A stretch of DNA of 15,387 bases from Methylococcaceae bacterium (GCA_030699345.1 JAUYMX010000251.1:1-15387), one strand, 5' to 3'; counted from the stretch's first letter, positions 6,764 to 14,184 are shown. The notes: generated by a model from the sequence alone, not told the origin. Made by a program: numbers and translations.

Positions 6764-7603
6764 ATGCAAATTGTCAGCACAGTATCCGAATGTCGCCGCC
6801 TCATCAAAGCCTGGCAACTGACTGGAGACCGTGTCGCATTCGTGCCCACCATGGGTAACTTACATGATGGACACATCAAACTGGTCACCGAAGCCAAACA
6901 ACAAGCCGAAAGAGTAGTCGTCAGTATTTTTGTTAATCCCACCCAATTTGGGCCGGGCGAAGATTTTGACAGTTATCCGCGTACCGAAGCAGAAGACCAA
7001 GCAAAATTGGCTGCGGCAGGTGCCGATTTGCTGTTTCTACCGGCAGTCACCGATATTTATGCACCTGACGCCAAAACCACTGTTTCGGTCAGCGGACTAT
7101 CAACTATTTACTGCGGTGCGGCCAGACCAGGCCATTTCGATGGTGTCGCCACCGTGGTCTGCAAGTTATTCAACATCATGCAGCCGGATTTAGCCTTGTT
7201 TGGCCGGAAAGATTTTCAACAACTGGCCGTGATTCGCACCATGGTTCGGGATTTAAACATCCCCGTCGACATCATCGGTGTAGACACCGTCAGAGAGGCC
7301 AGCGGCTTGGCGATGAGCTCACGCAACGGCTATTTGTCGGCGGAGGAAAAACAAATCGCCGCACAACTTTATCAAACCTTATGTCATGCCCGAGATGCCG
7401 TGTTAGCCGGTCAGCCTGTTGCCGACATAGAACAACATGCCCTCAGCTCGCTACAAGCGGCAGGGTTTGCTCCCGACTACTTTGCGGTTTGCCGCAGCCA
7501 AGACTTGGCAAAAGCCAGAGCCGAAGATACCGAGCTTGTGTTACTGGTAGCCGCTAGATTAGGTAAAACCCGGCTAATTGATAATATCGTTTTTAGCCGA
7601 TAA
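6764..7603 (+). CDS. panC: Pantothenate synthetase (pantoate-beta-alanine ligase)
   Basis: ATP-dependent ligation of pantoate and beta-alanine, the last step of pantothenate synthesis. The 279-residue length is normal. FVPTMGNLHDGH (26-37) holds the HIGH-like nucleotide motif, with Asn and Asp where many relatives have Ala and Glu (GALHEGH). NPTQFGPGEDFDSYPRT (58-74), KDFQQL (149-154) and MSSRNGYL (184-191, KMSKS-equivalent) are intact. It is the last gene of the operon. It converges with the chemoreceptor gene, whose stop is only 11 bases away, and no terminator hairpin is visible between them, so the transcripts may overlap. Confidence 0.95.
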   Translation: MQIVSTVSECRRLIKAWQLTGDRVAFVPTMGNLHDGHIKLVTEAKQQAERVVVSIFVNPTQFGPGEDFDSYPRTEAEDQAKLAAAGADLLFLPAVTDIYAPDAKTTVSVSGLSTIYCGAARPGHFDGVATVVCKLFNIMQPDLALFGRKDFQQLAVIRTMVRDLNIPVDIIGVDTVREASGLAMSSRNGYLSAEEKQIAAQLYQTLCHARDAVLAGQPVADIEQHALSSLQAAGFAPDYFAVCRSQDLAKARAEDTELVLLVAARLGKTRLIDNIVFSR

Positions 7604-7614
7604 AAAGACTGAAC

Positions 7615-9147
7615 TTAAATCTCTTCCCATTCTTCCCCAGCAACTATTTTTTGCGGTTGTAACTTACCCATAATCGGCTCATACAAACTAGCGCCTGAAA
7701 TAGCACTAGATCGTTTGATGATAGCCAGCCCGTCATTTTGGGTATCGACTTTAAATTGCCTGATGGTTGCCGTTAAATTTTGCGTTTGTTCTTCCAATGA
7801 TTCGGCCGAGGCCGCAGCTTGTTCTACCAACGCGGCATTTTGCTGGGTAACATCATCCATTTGCCCGATCGCTTGATTGACTTGGTCGATGCCGAAGGTT
7901 TGCTGCACGGAAGCCGCCGCAATTGCTGACATAATTACCGTGACACCGTTTATTGAATTGACAATCTCTTCCATGGTTTTGCCGGCATGCGTTACCAGAC
8001 GGGTACCGTCTTCAATTTGCTCTACGGAATTGCCAATCAGGCTTTTGATTTCCCCGGCAGCAGCGGCTGCACGTTGTGCAAGATTGCGGACTTCTCCGGC
8101 AACCACAGCAAAGCCACGACCTTGTTCCCCGGCGCGGGCCGCTTCCACCGCAGCATTAAGCGCGAGTATGTTGGTTTGAAAAGCAATGCCGTCAATTACT
8201 CCAATAATATCCACAACCTTACGTGAAGACTCATAAATGGATCCCATGGTTACCACCACCTGGCCGACTACATTTACGCCTTTACCGGCAACATCTGTGG
8301 CTTTGGCGGCCAGCGCATTGGCATGTTTAGCGTTTTCGGTATTGTGCCGCACTGTAGAGGTCAACTCCTGCATACTCGCAGCCGTTTGTTCCAGGCTAGC
8401 GGCCTGCTGTTCCGTACGGTGTGACAGGTCGTTGTTACCCGAAGCTATTTCTTTCGTTCCCGTGTAAATGCTGTCCGCGGCATTCTTGATTTGGCTAATA
8501 ATAGCTTTGAGTTTTTCCACCGTAGTATTGGAATCATTTTTAAGTTGCCCAAAAATACCGGAATAATCATTAGTGATCGATTCCGTCAGGTCGCCGCGAG
8601 ACAGCGCGTTGAGCACGCGCACAACTTCATTGAGCCCGGATTCACTGGTTTGCATCAGCTGATTAATATCTTCACCCAGATGGAGGAAGAACCCCTCTTT
8701 ACCGGCAAGATTAAAACGCCTACTGAAATCTCCCTCGGCAGCGGCGCCGACAATCGCAGCGACCTCGTTTTCCGCCATTACTTCATTAGTTCGGTCATGC
8801 CATTCTGCCACTGTGCCCAGTCGCAGGCCTTGTTCATTGATGACAGGATTGGCTATCACCCACATTGAACGGCCACCAAGCACCATATTGGCTTCATAGG
8901 GGGCGGTTAAGGAAGTAAGCATTTTTGCCTGATGCAATGGATCTTTGTGAAAATTATCCAAATTGGTACCGACCAGGCTGTCTATAGAAAATTTTGGTAA
9001 CTGCTGTCTAATTTCTGCATCGACTTTGCCGAGTATTTTAATCAGCTCTTGATTGACGTAGATAATATTGCGGTCATTATCGGCAATCATCACGCCAGTG
9101 CTGACATTGTCCAATGCAATCTTTACGCGCAGCGTTTCATCAGCCAC
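7615..9147 (-). CDS. Methyl-accepting chemotaxis protein, soluble PAS-HAMP-signalling form
   Basis: A chemoreceptor-type signalling protein of 510 residues from the GTG at 9147. The order is a PAS-like sensor (about 8-115), a HAMP-like stretch (about 125-215, with ALSRGDLTE), then a long coiled-coil methylation and signalling domain. The signalling tip DGIAFQTNILALNAAVEAA (319-337) and the following GRGFAVVAGEVRNLAQR are fully conserved, so it should bind CheA/CheW. The C-terminus ends EWEEI, resembling the CheR/CheB-tethering pentapeptide (NWETF in E. coli). No membrane segment is present. The start is doubtful: no ribosome site precedes the GTG, and the frame stays open upstream to 9255 without ATG, GTG or TTG. 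Family members of this type often carry an N-terminal membrane or PAS region, so the gene may be truncated at its 5' end. Confidence 0.88.
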   Translation of the reverse strand: MADETLRVKIALDNVSTGVMIADNDRNIIYVNQELIKILGKVDAEIRQQLPKFSIDSLVGTNLDNFHKDPLHQAKMLTSLTAPYEANMVLGGRSMWVIANPVINEQGLRLGTVAEWHDRTNEVMAENEVAAIVGAAAEGDFSRRFNLAGKEGFFLHLGEDINQLMQTSESGLNEVVRVLNALSRGDLTESITNDYSGIFGQLKNDSNTTVEKLKAIISQIKNAADSIYTGTKEIASGNNDLSHRTEQQAASLEQTAASMQELTSTVRHNTENAKHANALAAKATDVAGKGVNVVGQVVVTMGSIYESSRKVVDIIGVIDGIAFQTNILALNAAVEAARAGEQGRGFAVVAGEVRNLAQRAAAAAGEIKSLIGNSVEQIEDGTRLVTHAGKTMEEIVNSINGVTVIMSAIAAASVQQTFGIDQVNQAIGQMDDVTQQNAALVEQAAASAESLEEQTQNLTATIRQFKVDTQNDGLAIIKRSSAISGASLYEPIMGKLQPQKIVAGEEWEEI

Positions 9148-9255
9148 TTTGCGTTCGGCGATGTTGAATCCAGTGGAACTAATGCCGAAAGCAGAACCGG
9201 TGCCAAAAATGCCTGCAACAGCTATTTTGTTGATCGGCGTCTTAAAGTAACGACG
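9148..9255 (-). other. Open extension upstream of the chemoreceptor start, possible remnant of its lost 5' end
   Basis: The chemoreceptor frame remains open for 36 codons upstream of its GTG, back to a TAA at 9258-9256. It encodes a stretch containing NKIAVAGIFG and a final NIAERK that reads smoothly into the linker before the PAS domain. There is no ATG, GTG or TTG in it. This looks like the tail of a longer coding region, or the gene starts at an unusual codon. The remaining space to tetR (9304) holds nothing else I can identify. Confidence 0.35.
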
Positions 9256-9303
9256 TTAGTCGCTGAGAGATAATCTGAAAATAGAGTGTATGCCGATAAT
9301 AAA

Positions 9304-9876
9304 TCAAGACTTGGCAGGATTCGGCACCTCAAATAATTTCTCTGCCGCCTGACGAGCGACCGTCATCGCACCAGATTGCCGTTTCATTTGCTCTGTGACA
9401 ATAGCACCGGCTATCAGCATCAGCAGTTGTTTCGCCACAAGCTCAGGATTTGCTATGCCTGCTTGTTGCGCCAAATCGGTGAGCAGTTTATGGAAGCCGT
9501 CATAAAACTCAGCTGAAGCCTGTTGTACCGGGTTTGCTTCTTCGGCAAATTCTGCTGACGCATTGATAAACGGGCAACCGCGAAATTGCGGGGTAATCAA
9601 TAGCTCTTCAAATATATCGAACACCGCCAGCAATTTCTGTTTTGGTTGCGTGGCTCTACTGTCGATGGCATTCATGATGAGAACACGCATTTCGGCACTG
9701 CTTTTTTGCAAATGAGCCAGAATCAAGTCATCTTTGGACGGAAAATATTTGTACAGGCTCATTTTGGTGGTGCCTGCGGCTTTAACAATGGTGTCCACGC
9801 CGGTCGCTTTAATACCTTGGCTGTAAAAAAGCCCGGACGCAGTTTGCAAAATATGTTCTTTAAGATTTCTGGTCAT
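9304..9876 (-). CDS. TetR-family transcriptional regulator
   Basis: A 190-residue repressor-type protein. The N-terminal helix-turn-helix domain is classic: HILQTASGLFYSQGIKATGV (8-27), then VKAAGTTKMSLYKYFPSKDDL (31-51). The ligand-binding half contains FRGCPFINASAEFAE (98-112) with Cys101, a GCPF motif shared by one TetR subgroup; whether the Cys senses anything is unknown. I took the ATG at 9876 because the helix-turn-helix starts right after it; a frame reaching 9969 would add 31 residues encoded by the operator region. It is transcribed divergently from a glutathione S-transferase, with two palindromes between, so it probably represses gst and itself. Confidence 0.9.
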   Translation of the reverse strand: MTRNLKEHILQTASGLFYSQGIKATGVDTIVKAAGTTKMSLYKYFPSKDDLILAHLQKSSAEMRVLIMNAIDSRATQPKQKLLAVFDIFEELLITPQFRGCPFINASAEFAEEANPVQQASAEFYDGFHKLLTDLAQQAGIANPELVAKQLLMLIAGAIVTEQMKRQSGAMTVARQAAEKLFEVPNPAKS

Positions 9877-9898
9877 AGCAGTGAAAATAAAATTAGGG

Positions 9899-9927
9899 TT
9901 GCAAGTATACAGACCAGTATGTATTAT
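9899..9927 (+). promoter_or_regulatory. Predicted sigma70-type promoter of gst
   Basis: TTGCAA (9899-9904) and TATTAT (9922-9927) are separated by exactly 17 bases, reading towards gst. The upstream palindrome (9908-9923) fills the spacer and the second (9935-9950) covers the expected start site, so a bound repressor would block polymerase. A weaker opposite-facing candidate for tetR overlaps the same region (TATACT near 9905-9910, complement). Confidence 0.55.
9908..9923. promoter_or_regulatory. Predicted TetR operator 1
   Basis: Imperfect 16-bp dyad TACAGACCAGTATGTA, 6 of 8 pairs symmetric. It shares the core AGACC-x-GT-x-T with the second palindrome and lies between the -35 and -10 of the gst promoter. 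Confidence 0.5.
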
Positions 9928-9934
9928 TTCACCA

Positions 9935-9950
9935 GATAGACCGGTCTGTC
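9935..9950. promoter_or_regulatory. Predicted TetR operator 2
   Basis: Nearly perfect 16-bp palindrome GATAGACCGGTCTGTC, 7 of 8 pairs symmetric with a perfect AGACCGGTCT core. Its centre is 27 bp from that of operator 1. It sits just downstream of the predicted gst -10 box and is the best repressor site in this divergent region. Confidence 0.65.
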
Positions 9951-9985
9951 TATTTTTAACTACTTTCATTTATGGGGACAGCACT

Positions 9986-10636
9986 ATGATTACTCTTTAC
10001 GGCGTTGCAATCAGCAATTATTACAACAAAATCAAATGGGCAATGATGGAGAAGGAAATTGCTTTTTTAGAGGAATTTGTTGCCCCCGGCCAAACCGATG
10101 CAGTATTGAAGCGGTCTCCGCTGGGAAAAATCCCGTTTATTAAAACTGCCGATGGTTATTTGTCAGAATCACAAGCCATTCTTGAATATTTAGAAGACAG
10201 CTACCCAGAACATCCGTTATATCCAAGTGATGCTTTCGAGCGAGCTAAAACTCGTGAATTTATTCAACATCTTGAATTAAATGTTGAACTGATTGCCCGT
10301 CGTATCTACTCACAAGCCATTTTTGGCGGCACGGTGTCATCTGAAACGATAGATGAAGTCAAAGTTAAACTTGAAGCTGGTTTAAAAGGCTTGGCAAGGT
10401 TGATTAAGCTGGAACCTTACGCGCTGGGTAGTGAATTTTCTGCGGCTGATATTGTTGCCTGGCCGCATTTACAGTTGGTATCTTTCGCCAGCCAAAAGAT
10501 TTATGGCACTGATTTAGTTTCAGAGCATATCCCAGGTATTGATGCTTACATTAAATTGATCGAAAGCCGCCCTTATGCTCAACAGGTCGGTAATGATCGT
10601 AACGCTGCATTGACTGCGTTTTTCAGTAAACAATAA
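9986..10636 (+). CDS. Glutathione S-transferase family protein
   Basis: A 216-residue cytosolic glutathione S-transferase-like protein, presumably conjugating or reducing electrophiles. The N-terminal thioredoxin-like domain starts MITLYGVAISNYYNKIKWAM; Ser10, Asn11 and Tyr12 are in the catalytic position. It has the cis-Pro motif SPLGKIPF (44-51) and the glutathione-binding Glu61-Ser62 in SESQAILEYLED. The C-terminal helical domain carries LGSEFSAADIVAWPHL, the typical N-capping-box region. The ATG at 9986 is preceded by GGGGA at 7 bases; a frame reaching back to 9881 would be coded by promoter DNA and is rejected. The paired TetR gene suggests induction by a toxic electrophile or similar ligand. 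The subclass and substrate cannot be told. Confidence 0.9.
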   Translation: MITLYGVAISNYYNKIKWAMMEKEIAFLEEFVAPGQTDAVLKRSPLGKIPFIKTADGYLSESQAILEYLEDSYPEHPLYPSDAFERAKTREFIQHLELNVELIARRIYSQAIFGGTVSSETIDEVKVKLEAGLKGLARLIKLEPYALGSEFSAADIVAWPHLQLVSFASQKIYGTDLVSEHIPGIDAYIKLIESRPYAQQVGNDRNAALTAFFSKQ

Positions 10637-10646
10637 GCTTGTAACC

Positions 10647-10683
10647 TTCAGGTCTTGCCTTTACTCATAAGGTAAGACCTGAA
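10647..10683. terminator. Long hairpin between convergent gst and lysE
   Basis: A 15-bp stem (10647-10661 with 10669-10683) with one G-T type mismatch and a 7-base loop sits between the ends of two converging genes. Neither strand has a proper T run after it, so it may be a weak bidirectional terminator or an mRNA 3'-end stabiliser. Confidence 0.55.
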
Positions 10684-10692
10684 ACATCCTTA

Positions 10693-11316
10693 TCATTTAA
10701 AAATCGCCAGACGAATTCCCGCCAAAATAAACGCCCCTCCGGCCAGTCGGTTAAGCAGTAAGTAAAACTTTTGCTTGGACGCTTTGGCAATGCCCAATCC
10801 CATCACGCTGTAAAACGAATAGGCCATCAAATCAAAAACGATGGTCAATAAGCAATAAATCAGCAGTTGCGGCACTAATGGCTGGCTAGGATTAATAAAT
10901 TGCGGCAACAACGCGCCAAAATACAGCAGTGCTTTCGGGTTGGAAGCTTCAACAAAAAAGCCTTTAAAAAAAGTTCGCATGCGTTTTGCGGCGTGCGGAT
11001 TATCCTTGGCTAACTGCAAGCGCTGTGTTTTTTTCGACACCAGCAATTGCAGCCCCAGTCCTACCAAGTAGGCCGCGCCAATCCAACGAAACCATTGAAA
11101 TAAAACCGGGGACGTAGCAATCAACCCGGCAATGCCCAATGCCGATAAACCAAAAAAGGCGATATTGGCGACACAAATACCCAAGACCGCAAATAGAATA
11201 TGGCGTTTGCCGAAAGACGCCGCCGTCGAGGCAACAAAAAGCGCGGCCGGGCCAGGGCTAAAGCACACCAATACGGTGGTGACGGAAAACACAATCAATG
11301 CTTCGTAACTAATCAC
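10693..11316 (-). CDS. LysE/RhtB family amino-acid exporter
   Basis: A 207-residue polytopic inner-membrane protein of the LysE/RhtB superfamily, which exports amino acids or related metabolites. The diagnostic N-terminal segment TVLVCFSPGPAALFV (14-28) contains the conserved SPGP motif. Also typical are AYLVGLGLQLL, FKGFFVEASNPKALLYFGALLPQFI (the NPKA motif) and the final LAGGAFILAGIRLAI. About six hydrophobic segments can be counted. The start is a GTG at 11316 with AGGA 7 bases upstream. It follows thyA by 23 bases and is the last gene of the lgt-thyA-lysE series. The substrate cannot be inferred. Confidence 0.9.
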   Translation of the reverse strand: MISYEALIVFSVTTVLVCFSPGPAALFVASTAASFGKRHILFAVLGICVANIAFFGLSALGIAGLIATSPVLFQWFRWIGAAYLVGLGLQLLVSKKTQRLQLAKDNPHAAKRMRTFFKGFFVEASNPKALLYFGALLPQFINPSQPLVPQLLIYCLLTIVFDLMAYSFYSVMGLGIAKASKQKFYLLLNRLAGGAFILAGIRLAIFK

Positions 11317-11339
11317 CGCTTGTTCCTGACAAGTTTGGC

Positions 11340-12173
11340 TTATACAGAAATTGCCGCTTTTATCGGCTCGTGCGACCGGTAATCGACGATTTCAAAATCC
11401 TCGTAGCGATAATCAAATAGTGAAGCGGGTTTACGATTTATATGTAACTTTGGCAACTCATAAGGCTCACGACTGAGTTGCAGTTTGGCTTGCTCTTGAT
11501 GATTCAGATATAAATGCACATCGCCGCCGGTCCAGATAAAGTCACCCACATCCAAATCGCACTGCTGAGCCACCATATGCGTCAATAACGCATAACTGGC
11601 AATATTGAACGGCACGCCCAAAAACGTGTCGCAGCTGCGCTGATAGAGCTGACATGACAGCTTGCCATCGGCCACATAGAACTGAAACAACGCATGGCAG
11701 GGTGCTAGCGCCATTTTACCTTGGGCGACATTTTGTTGCGGGCTGATGCTTTCATCCGGTAAATCGGCAACATTCCAGGCAGAAACAATCAATCGTCGGC
11801 TGTTGGGCGTTTTTTTAAGTTGCTCGACCACTTGCTGAATCTGATCAATATGCCGACCATCGGCAACAGGCCAAGAACGCCATTGATAACCATAGACCGG
11901 GCCAAGCTCGCCATCGGCATCAGCCCATTCATCCCAGATGCTGACCTTGTGCTCATGCAGATAAGCTAAATTGGTATCGCCCCGCAAAAACCACAGCAGT
12001 TCATGGATGATGGATTTAACGTGGATCTTTTTAGTGGTTACCAGCGGAAAACCTTGCTGCAAATCAAAACGCAGTTGATGGCCGAAAATCGATAACGTAC
12101 CGCTGCCGGTTCTATCGCCTTTTAAACTGCCTTCCTGCAGAATTTTATCCAGCAATTGTAAATACGCTCTCAT
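11340..12173 (-). CDS. thyA: Thymidylate synthase
   Basis: Makes dTMP from dUMP using 5,10-methylene-tetrahydrofolate. From the ATG at 12173 the protein has 277 residues: the 264 of E. coli plus about 13 in the segment LPDESISPQQNVAQG, a loop insertion seen in other ThyA sequences. Key residues are Arg21 in GDRTGSGTLS, Trp-rich LLWFLRGDTN (59-68), RRLIVSAWN (126-134), nucleophile Cys159 in LAPCHALFQFYV, and SCQLYQRSCDTFLG. A frame reaching 12401 would add 76 residues encoded out of frame inside lgt; it is rejected because the ATG overlaps the lgt TGA (ATGA) and gives the standard N-terminus. Translational coupling to lgt is common in proteobacteria. Confidence 0.96.
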   Translation of the reverse strand: MRAYLQLLDKILQEGSLKGDRTGSGTLSIFGHQLRFDLQQGFPLVTTKKIHVKSIIHELLWFLRGDTNLAYLHEHKVSIWDEWADADGELGPVYGYQWRSWPVADGRHIDQIQQVVEQLKKTPNSRRLIVSAWNVADLPDESISPQQNVAQGKMALAPCHALFQFYVADGKLSCQLYQRSCDTFLGVPFNIASYALLTHMVAQQCDLDVGDFIWTGGDVHLYLNHQEQAKLQLSREPYELPKLHINRKPASLFDYRYEDFEIVDYRSHEPIKAAISV

Positions 12174-12964
12174 GCGACTTCTTTCGGTGCATTCTTGTGA
12201 GCAAAATAAAACAGCAGCGCACCGATAATAATCATCGGCGTTGACAGTATCTGGCCCATGGTGACCCAGTCCAGCGCCAAATAACCCAAATGCGCATCCG
12301 GCATTCTGAAGAATTCCACGAAAAACCGGAAACAACCGTATAGAAAGACCGCTAAACCGGTTGCGCCCATGGTCGGCCTGGGTTTGCTGGAGTAAATCCA
12401 CAAGATGGCAAACATCACTACACCTTCCAAAAAGGCTTCATAAAGCTGCGACGGATGCCTGGCCAGTGGGCCGCCAGTCGGAAACACCATGGCCCAAGGC
12501 ACATCAGAAGTTCGTCCCCATAATTCTGAATTGATGAAATTGCCGATACGGCCAGCACCCAAACCAATCGGTGCCAGCGGCGCGATAATATCGGTCAATT
12601 GCAGCATGGTACAGTTCTGCTTCTTGGCAAATAGCGACATCGCAACAAACACCCCCAACATGCCGCCATGAAAGGACATGCCACCCTGCCATATTTTGAA
12701 CAGAATAATGGGGTTTTCTATGAAAACATCAAAGTTATAGAACAGAATATAACCGATGCGACCGCCCAAAATCACCCCCAAGGCCCCGTAGGTAACCAAA
12801 TCCTCAATCGCTTCAGGTTTAATCGGCGACCATGGTGCTGCTGCACGCTTTTGACCCAGGAAATACACGGCGGCAAAACCAATCAGGTACATCAGGCCGT
12901 ACCAATGAATTTTAATCGGGCCTAGAGCAACTGCGATGGGGTCAATATTGGGATAAGTCAGCAT
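12170..12964 (-). CDS. lgt: Phosphatidylglycerol-prolipoprotein diacylglyceryl transferase
   Basis: Integral inner-membrane enzyme that attaches diacylglycerol to the lipobox Cys of prolipoproteins. The length of 264 residues is somewhat short of the E. coli enzyme. HWYGLMYLIGF (20-30), GGRIGYILFYN (67-77) and SFHGGMLG with His99 are present. The Lgt signature is GAGRIGNFINSELWGR (136-151, with Arg139, Asn142 and Asn145), followed by HPSQLYEA (170-177). About seven hydrophobic segments are spread along the protein. The ATG at 12964 has only a weak ribosome site. It is the first gene of lgt-thyA-lysE; the promoter must lie in the following 346-bp gap, where I see no strong -35/-10 pair. Confidence 0.96.
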   Translation of the reverse strand: MLTYPNIDPIAVALGPIKIHWYGLMYLIGFAAVYFLGQKRAAAPWSPIKPEAIEDLVTYGALGVILGGRIGYILFYNFDVFIENPIILFKIWQGGMSFHGGMLGVFVAMSLFAKKQNCTMLQLTDIIAPLAPIGLGAGRIGNFINSELWGRTSDVPWAMVFPTGGPLARHPSQLYEAFLEGVVMFAILWIYSSKPRPTMGATGLAVFLYGCFRFFVEFFRMPDAHLGYLALDWVTMGQILSTPMIIIGALLFYFAHKNAPKEVA

Positions 12965-13081
12965 GTTTGATGTCTGTTAATAAGTTTATAGCATTGATTT
13001 TTAATGACTATTTCCATGTCATGTGTTTTTATACCGATTGGTCTATTTTGCGAAAACCTTAATTCGGTAAATCGCTCAGGC

Positions 13082-13098
13082 CGCCAACCGGTTTGGCG
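13082..13098. repeat. Short hairpin CGCCAA/TTGGCG in the lgt-hepT gap
   Basis: A 6-bp GC-rich stem with a 5-base loop (CCGGT). It has no T run on either strand. It could be part of a terminator for the hepT transcript or an mRNA element upstream of lgt. Confidence 0.3.
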
Positions 13099-13227
13099 TA
13101 TTCTAACCAATTAATATTGGGGGACATCTAAAAATCATCCGCTCGCATTCATACCCAGAGGACACTGAACTTGTCGGAGTGCAATTTTTAGAAGTTTCCA
13201 TCGGAATGTTAGTAAATTCTATTTTGA

Positions 13228-13243
13228 TTCTGATAAATCAGAA
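13228..13243. repeat. Perfect palindrome TTCTGATAAATCAGAA downstream of hepT
   Basis: Two 7-base arms surround AA, giving a perfect AT-rich dyad 68 bp beyond the hepT stop. It resembles a regulator site more than a terminator because no T run follows. Chance is possible. Confidence 0.3.
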
Positions 13244-13310
13244 CATGGTCGATATAAATCCCAAGCAGAGCTTTGAATGCCGCATTGCCTCAACCGATAG
13301 AGCTTATTTA

Positions 13311-13730
13311 TTACTTGCCTGCGTCCTTTTTAAGAATCGCCGCAGAGTAACGCAAAAATTCATCCAAATGCTGGGTGATCACATTGACAGTAATCGGTAA
13401 TTGCAGGCTTTGATAATCGTGAACGGCAATATTGCGAAACCCGACCATGCGCTTTAATGAATCCGCTAATGTGCTATCGATCCAACCGGCTTGCGCCAAC
13501 ACGGCAAATACATCACGAGCGCTTTGCGGCACACCCAGCCGTTCGCGGCGAATCAGATGCTGGCCCATGTCCAACGCCGCTTCACAAGCTCGCTGGATAT
13601 TCAAAATTGCTGCATCCTGGCGGGTGTGGTTATCAGCAAATCCCGCTGGATCAGCTTGGTATTCCTCACGGACACGAGCCACGCATCGTTCTATTGTTGC
13701 CGCTTTATTGATCAGCACATCATCGACCAT
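13311..13730 (-). CDS. hepT: HepT-like HEPN ribonuclease toxin
   Basis: A 139-residue HEPN-domain protein of the HepT family, the toxin of type VII HepT-MntA systems; it cleaves RNA when not modified. The defining R-X4-H-X-Y motif is complete in GFRNIAVHDYQ (Arg99, His104, Tyr106); in Shewanella the equivalent Tyr is the residue AMPylated by MntA. A second family landmark is LNIQRACEAALDMGQHLI (43-60). The start is placed at the ATG at 13730 because AGAGGAAG precedes it by 5 bases; a frame reaching 13757 would lack a ribosome site. It overlaps the end of mntA by 11 bases, so the two are translationally coupled. Both the toxin and its target Tyr are intact, so the pair is probably functional. 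Confidence 0.88.
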   Translation of the reverse strand: MVDDVLINKAATIERCVARVREEYQADPAGFADNHTRQDAAILNIQRACEAALDMGQHLIRRERLGVPQSARDVFAVLAQAGWIDSTLADSLKRMVGFRNIAVHDYQSLQLPITVNVITQHLDEFLRYSAAILKKDAGK

Positions 13731-14184
13731 AAACACTTCCTCTCGTTTGAATATCATCCAACAACCCGGCTCGCGCAGTATCTAATTCCGTTTTTTCACT
13801 CAGAACATAGGCCTCGAACAAACCGGCTTCGAGCGCTCGCCCCCACAAACGGCGGCCGGTTTGCAGAATCTGGTATTGCATCACCGTCGATGCCGCCCGC
13901 ATATCCAGTAAGTCCACCGGACAACCAACTATGTCGGCCAATTCACCGGACAACTCCCATAATCGCAGCGGATCGGCATAACCTGCCACCAGCACCGACA
14001 AATCCAGGTCGCTGTTGGCATTGGCGGTGGCGTTAATGCGGCTGCCGAAGGCGTAAACGGCTATTGTTTGGGGAAAAGCAGCACGAATCGCCGCAAGCAC
14101 CGGGCCGTCGGTGGCAAGTGCGTTTTTGAGTTGGGTTTCGATCGCTGTTTCGTTGGATTGATTATTCAACTTCGGGCTCTTCAT
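13720..14184 (-). CDS. mntA: MntA-like minimal nucleotidyltransferase antitoxin
   Basis: A 154-residue minimal nucleotidyltransferase; members of type VII pairs neutralise HepT by adding AMP units to the Tyr of its RX4HXY motif. The GSX10DXD active site is complete: Gly47-Ser48 in VYAFGSRIN, then Asp59 and Asp61 in SDLDLSV. A third acidic residue is Asp91 in CPVDLLDM. The C-terminal half ends in a helical stretch (YVLSEKTELDTARAGLLDDI) usual for the family. The ATG at 14184 has GGTGA 6 bases upstream as a weak ribosome site. The antitoxin gene comes first here. Only 65 bases separate it from the IS110 transposase stop, so its promoter may be shared with or altered by that element. Confidence 0.88.
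   Translation of the reverse strand: MKSPKLNNQSNETAIETQLKNALATDGPVLAAIRAAFPQTIAVYAFGSRINATANANSDLDLSVLVAGYADPLRLWELSGELADIVGCPVDLLDMRAASTVMQYQILQTGRRLWGRALEAGLFEAYVLSEKTELDTARAGLLDDIQTRGSVYGR

Larger units (their letters stand above)
12965..13310. other. 346-bp gap between lgt and hepT, no convincing gene
   Basis: This gap is AT-rich near lgt and should contain the lgt promoter (TATAAA-like boxes occur but with poor -35 partners) and the end of the hepT transcript. It contains two small symmetric elements, listed separately. A plus-strand reading frame from a GTG at 13179 crosses into hepT antisense; it has no proper ribosome site or recognisable product and is not called. Confidence 0.6.

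Noticed and set aside
9877..9985. N-terminal extensions of tetR (to 9969) and gst (from 9881)
   Set aside because: Both are coded by the shared promoter-operator region; the internal ATG codons give normal family N-termini and the gst ATG has a GGGGA site.
11478..11800. Extra loop of about 13 residues in ThyA (ISPQQNVAQG) as a possible inserted element
   Set aside because: The same loop occurs in other ThyA proteins as far as I recall, and the DNA shows no palindrome, so it is ordinary family variation.
12174..12401. 76-residue N-terminal extension of thymidylate synthase
   Set aside because: It is encoded out of frame within lgt; the ATG at 12173 overlapping the lgt stop gives the standard ThyA N-terminus.
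13179..13400. Plus-strand 73-codon ORF starting with GTG and running antisense into hepT
   Set aside because: The purine stretch touches the start codon rather than lying at a proper distance, the product matches nothing I know, and half of it is antisense to a well-supported gene.
13731..13757. Longer HepT start, nine codons upstream
   Set aside because: The AGAGGAAG site lies within those codons and is correctly spaced for the ATG at 13730.
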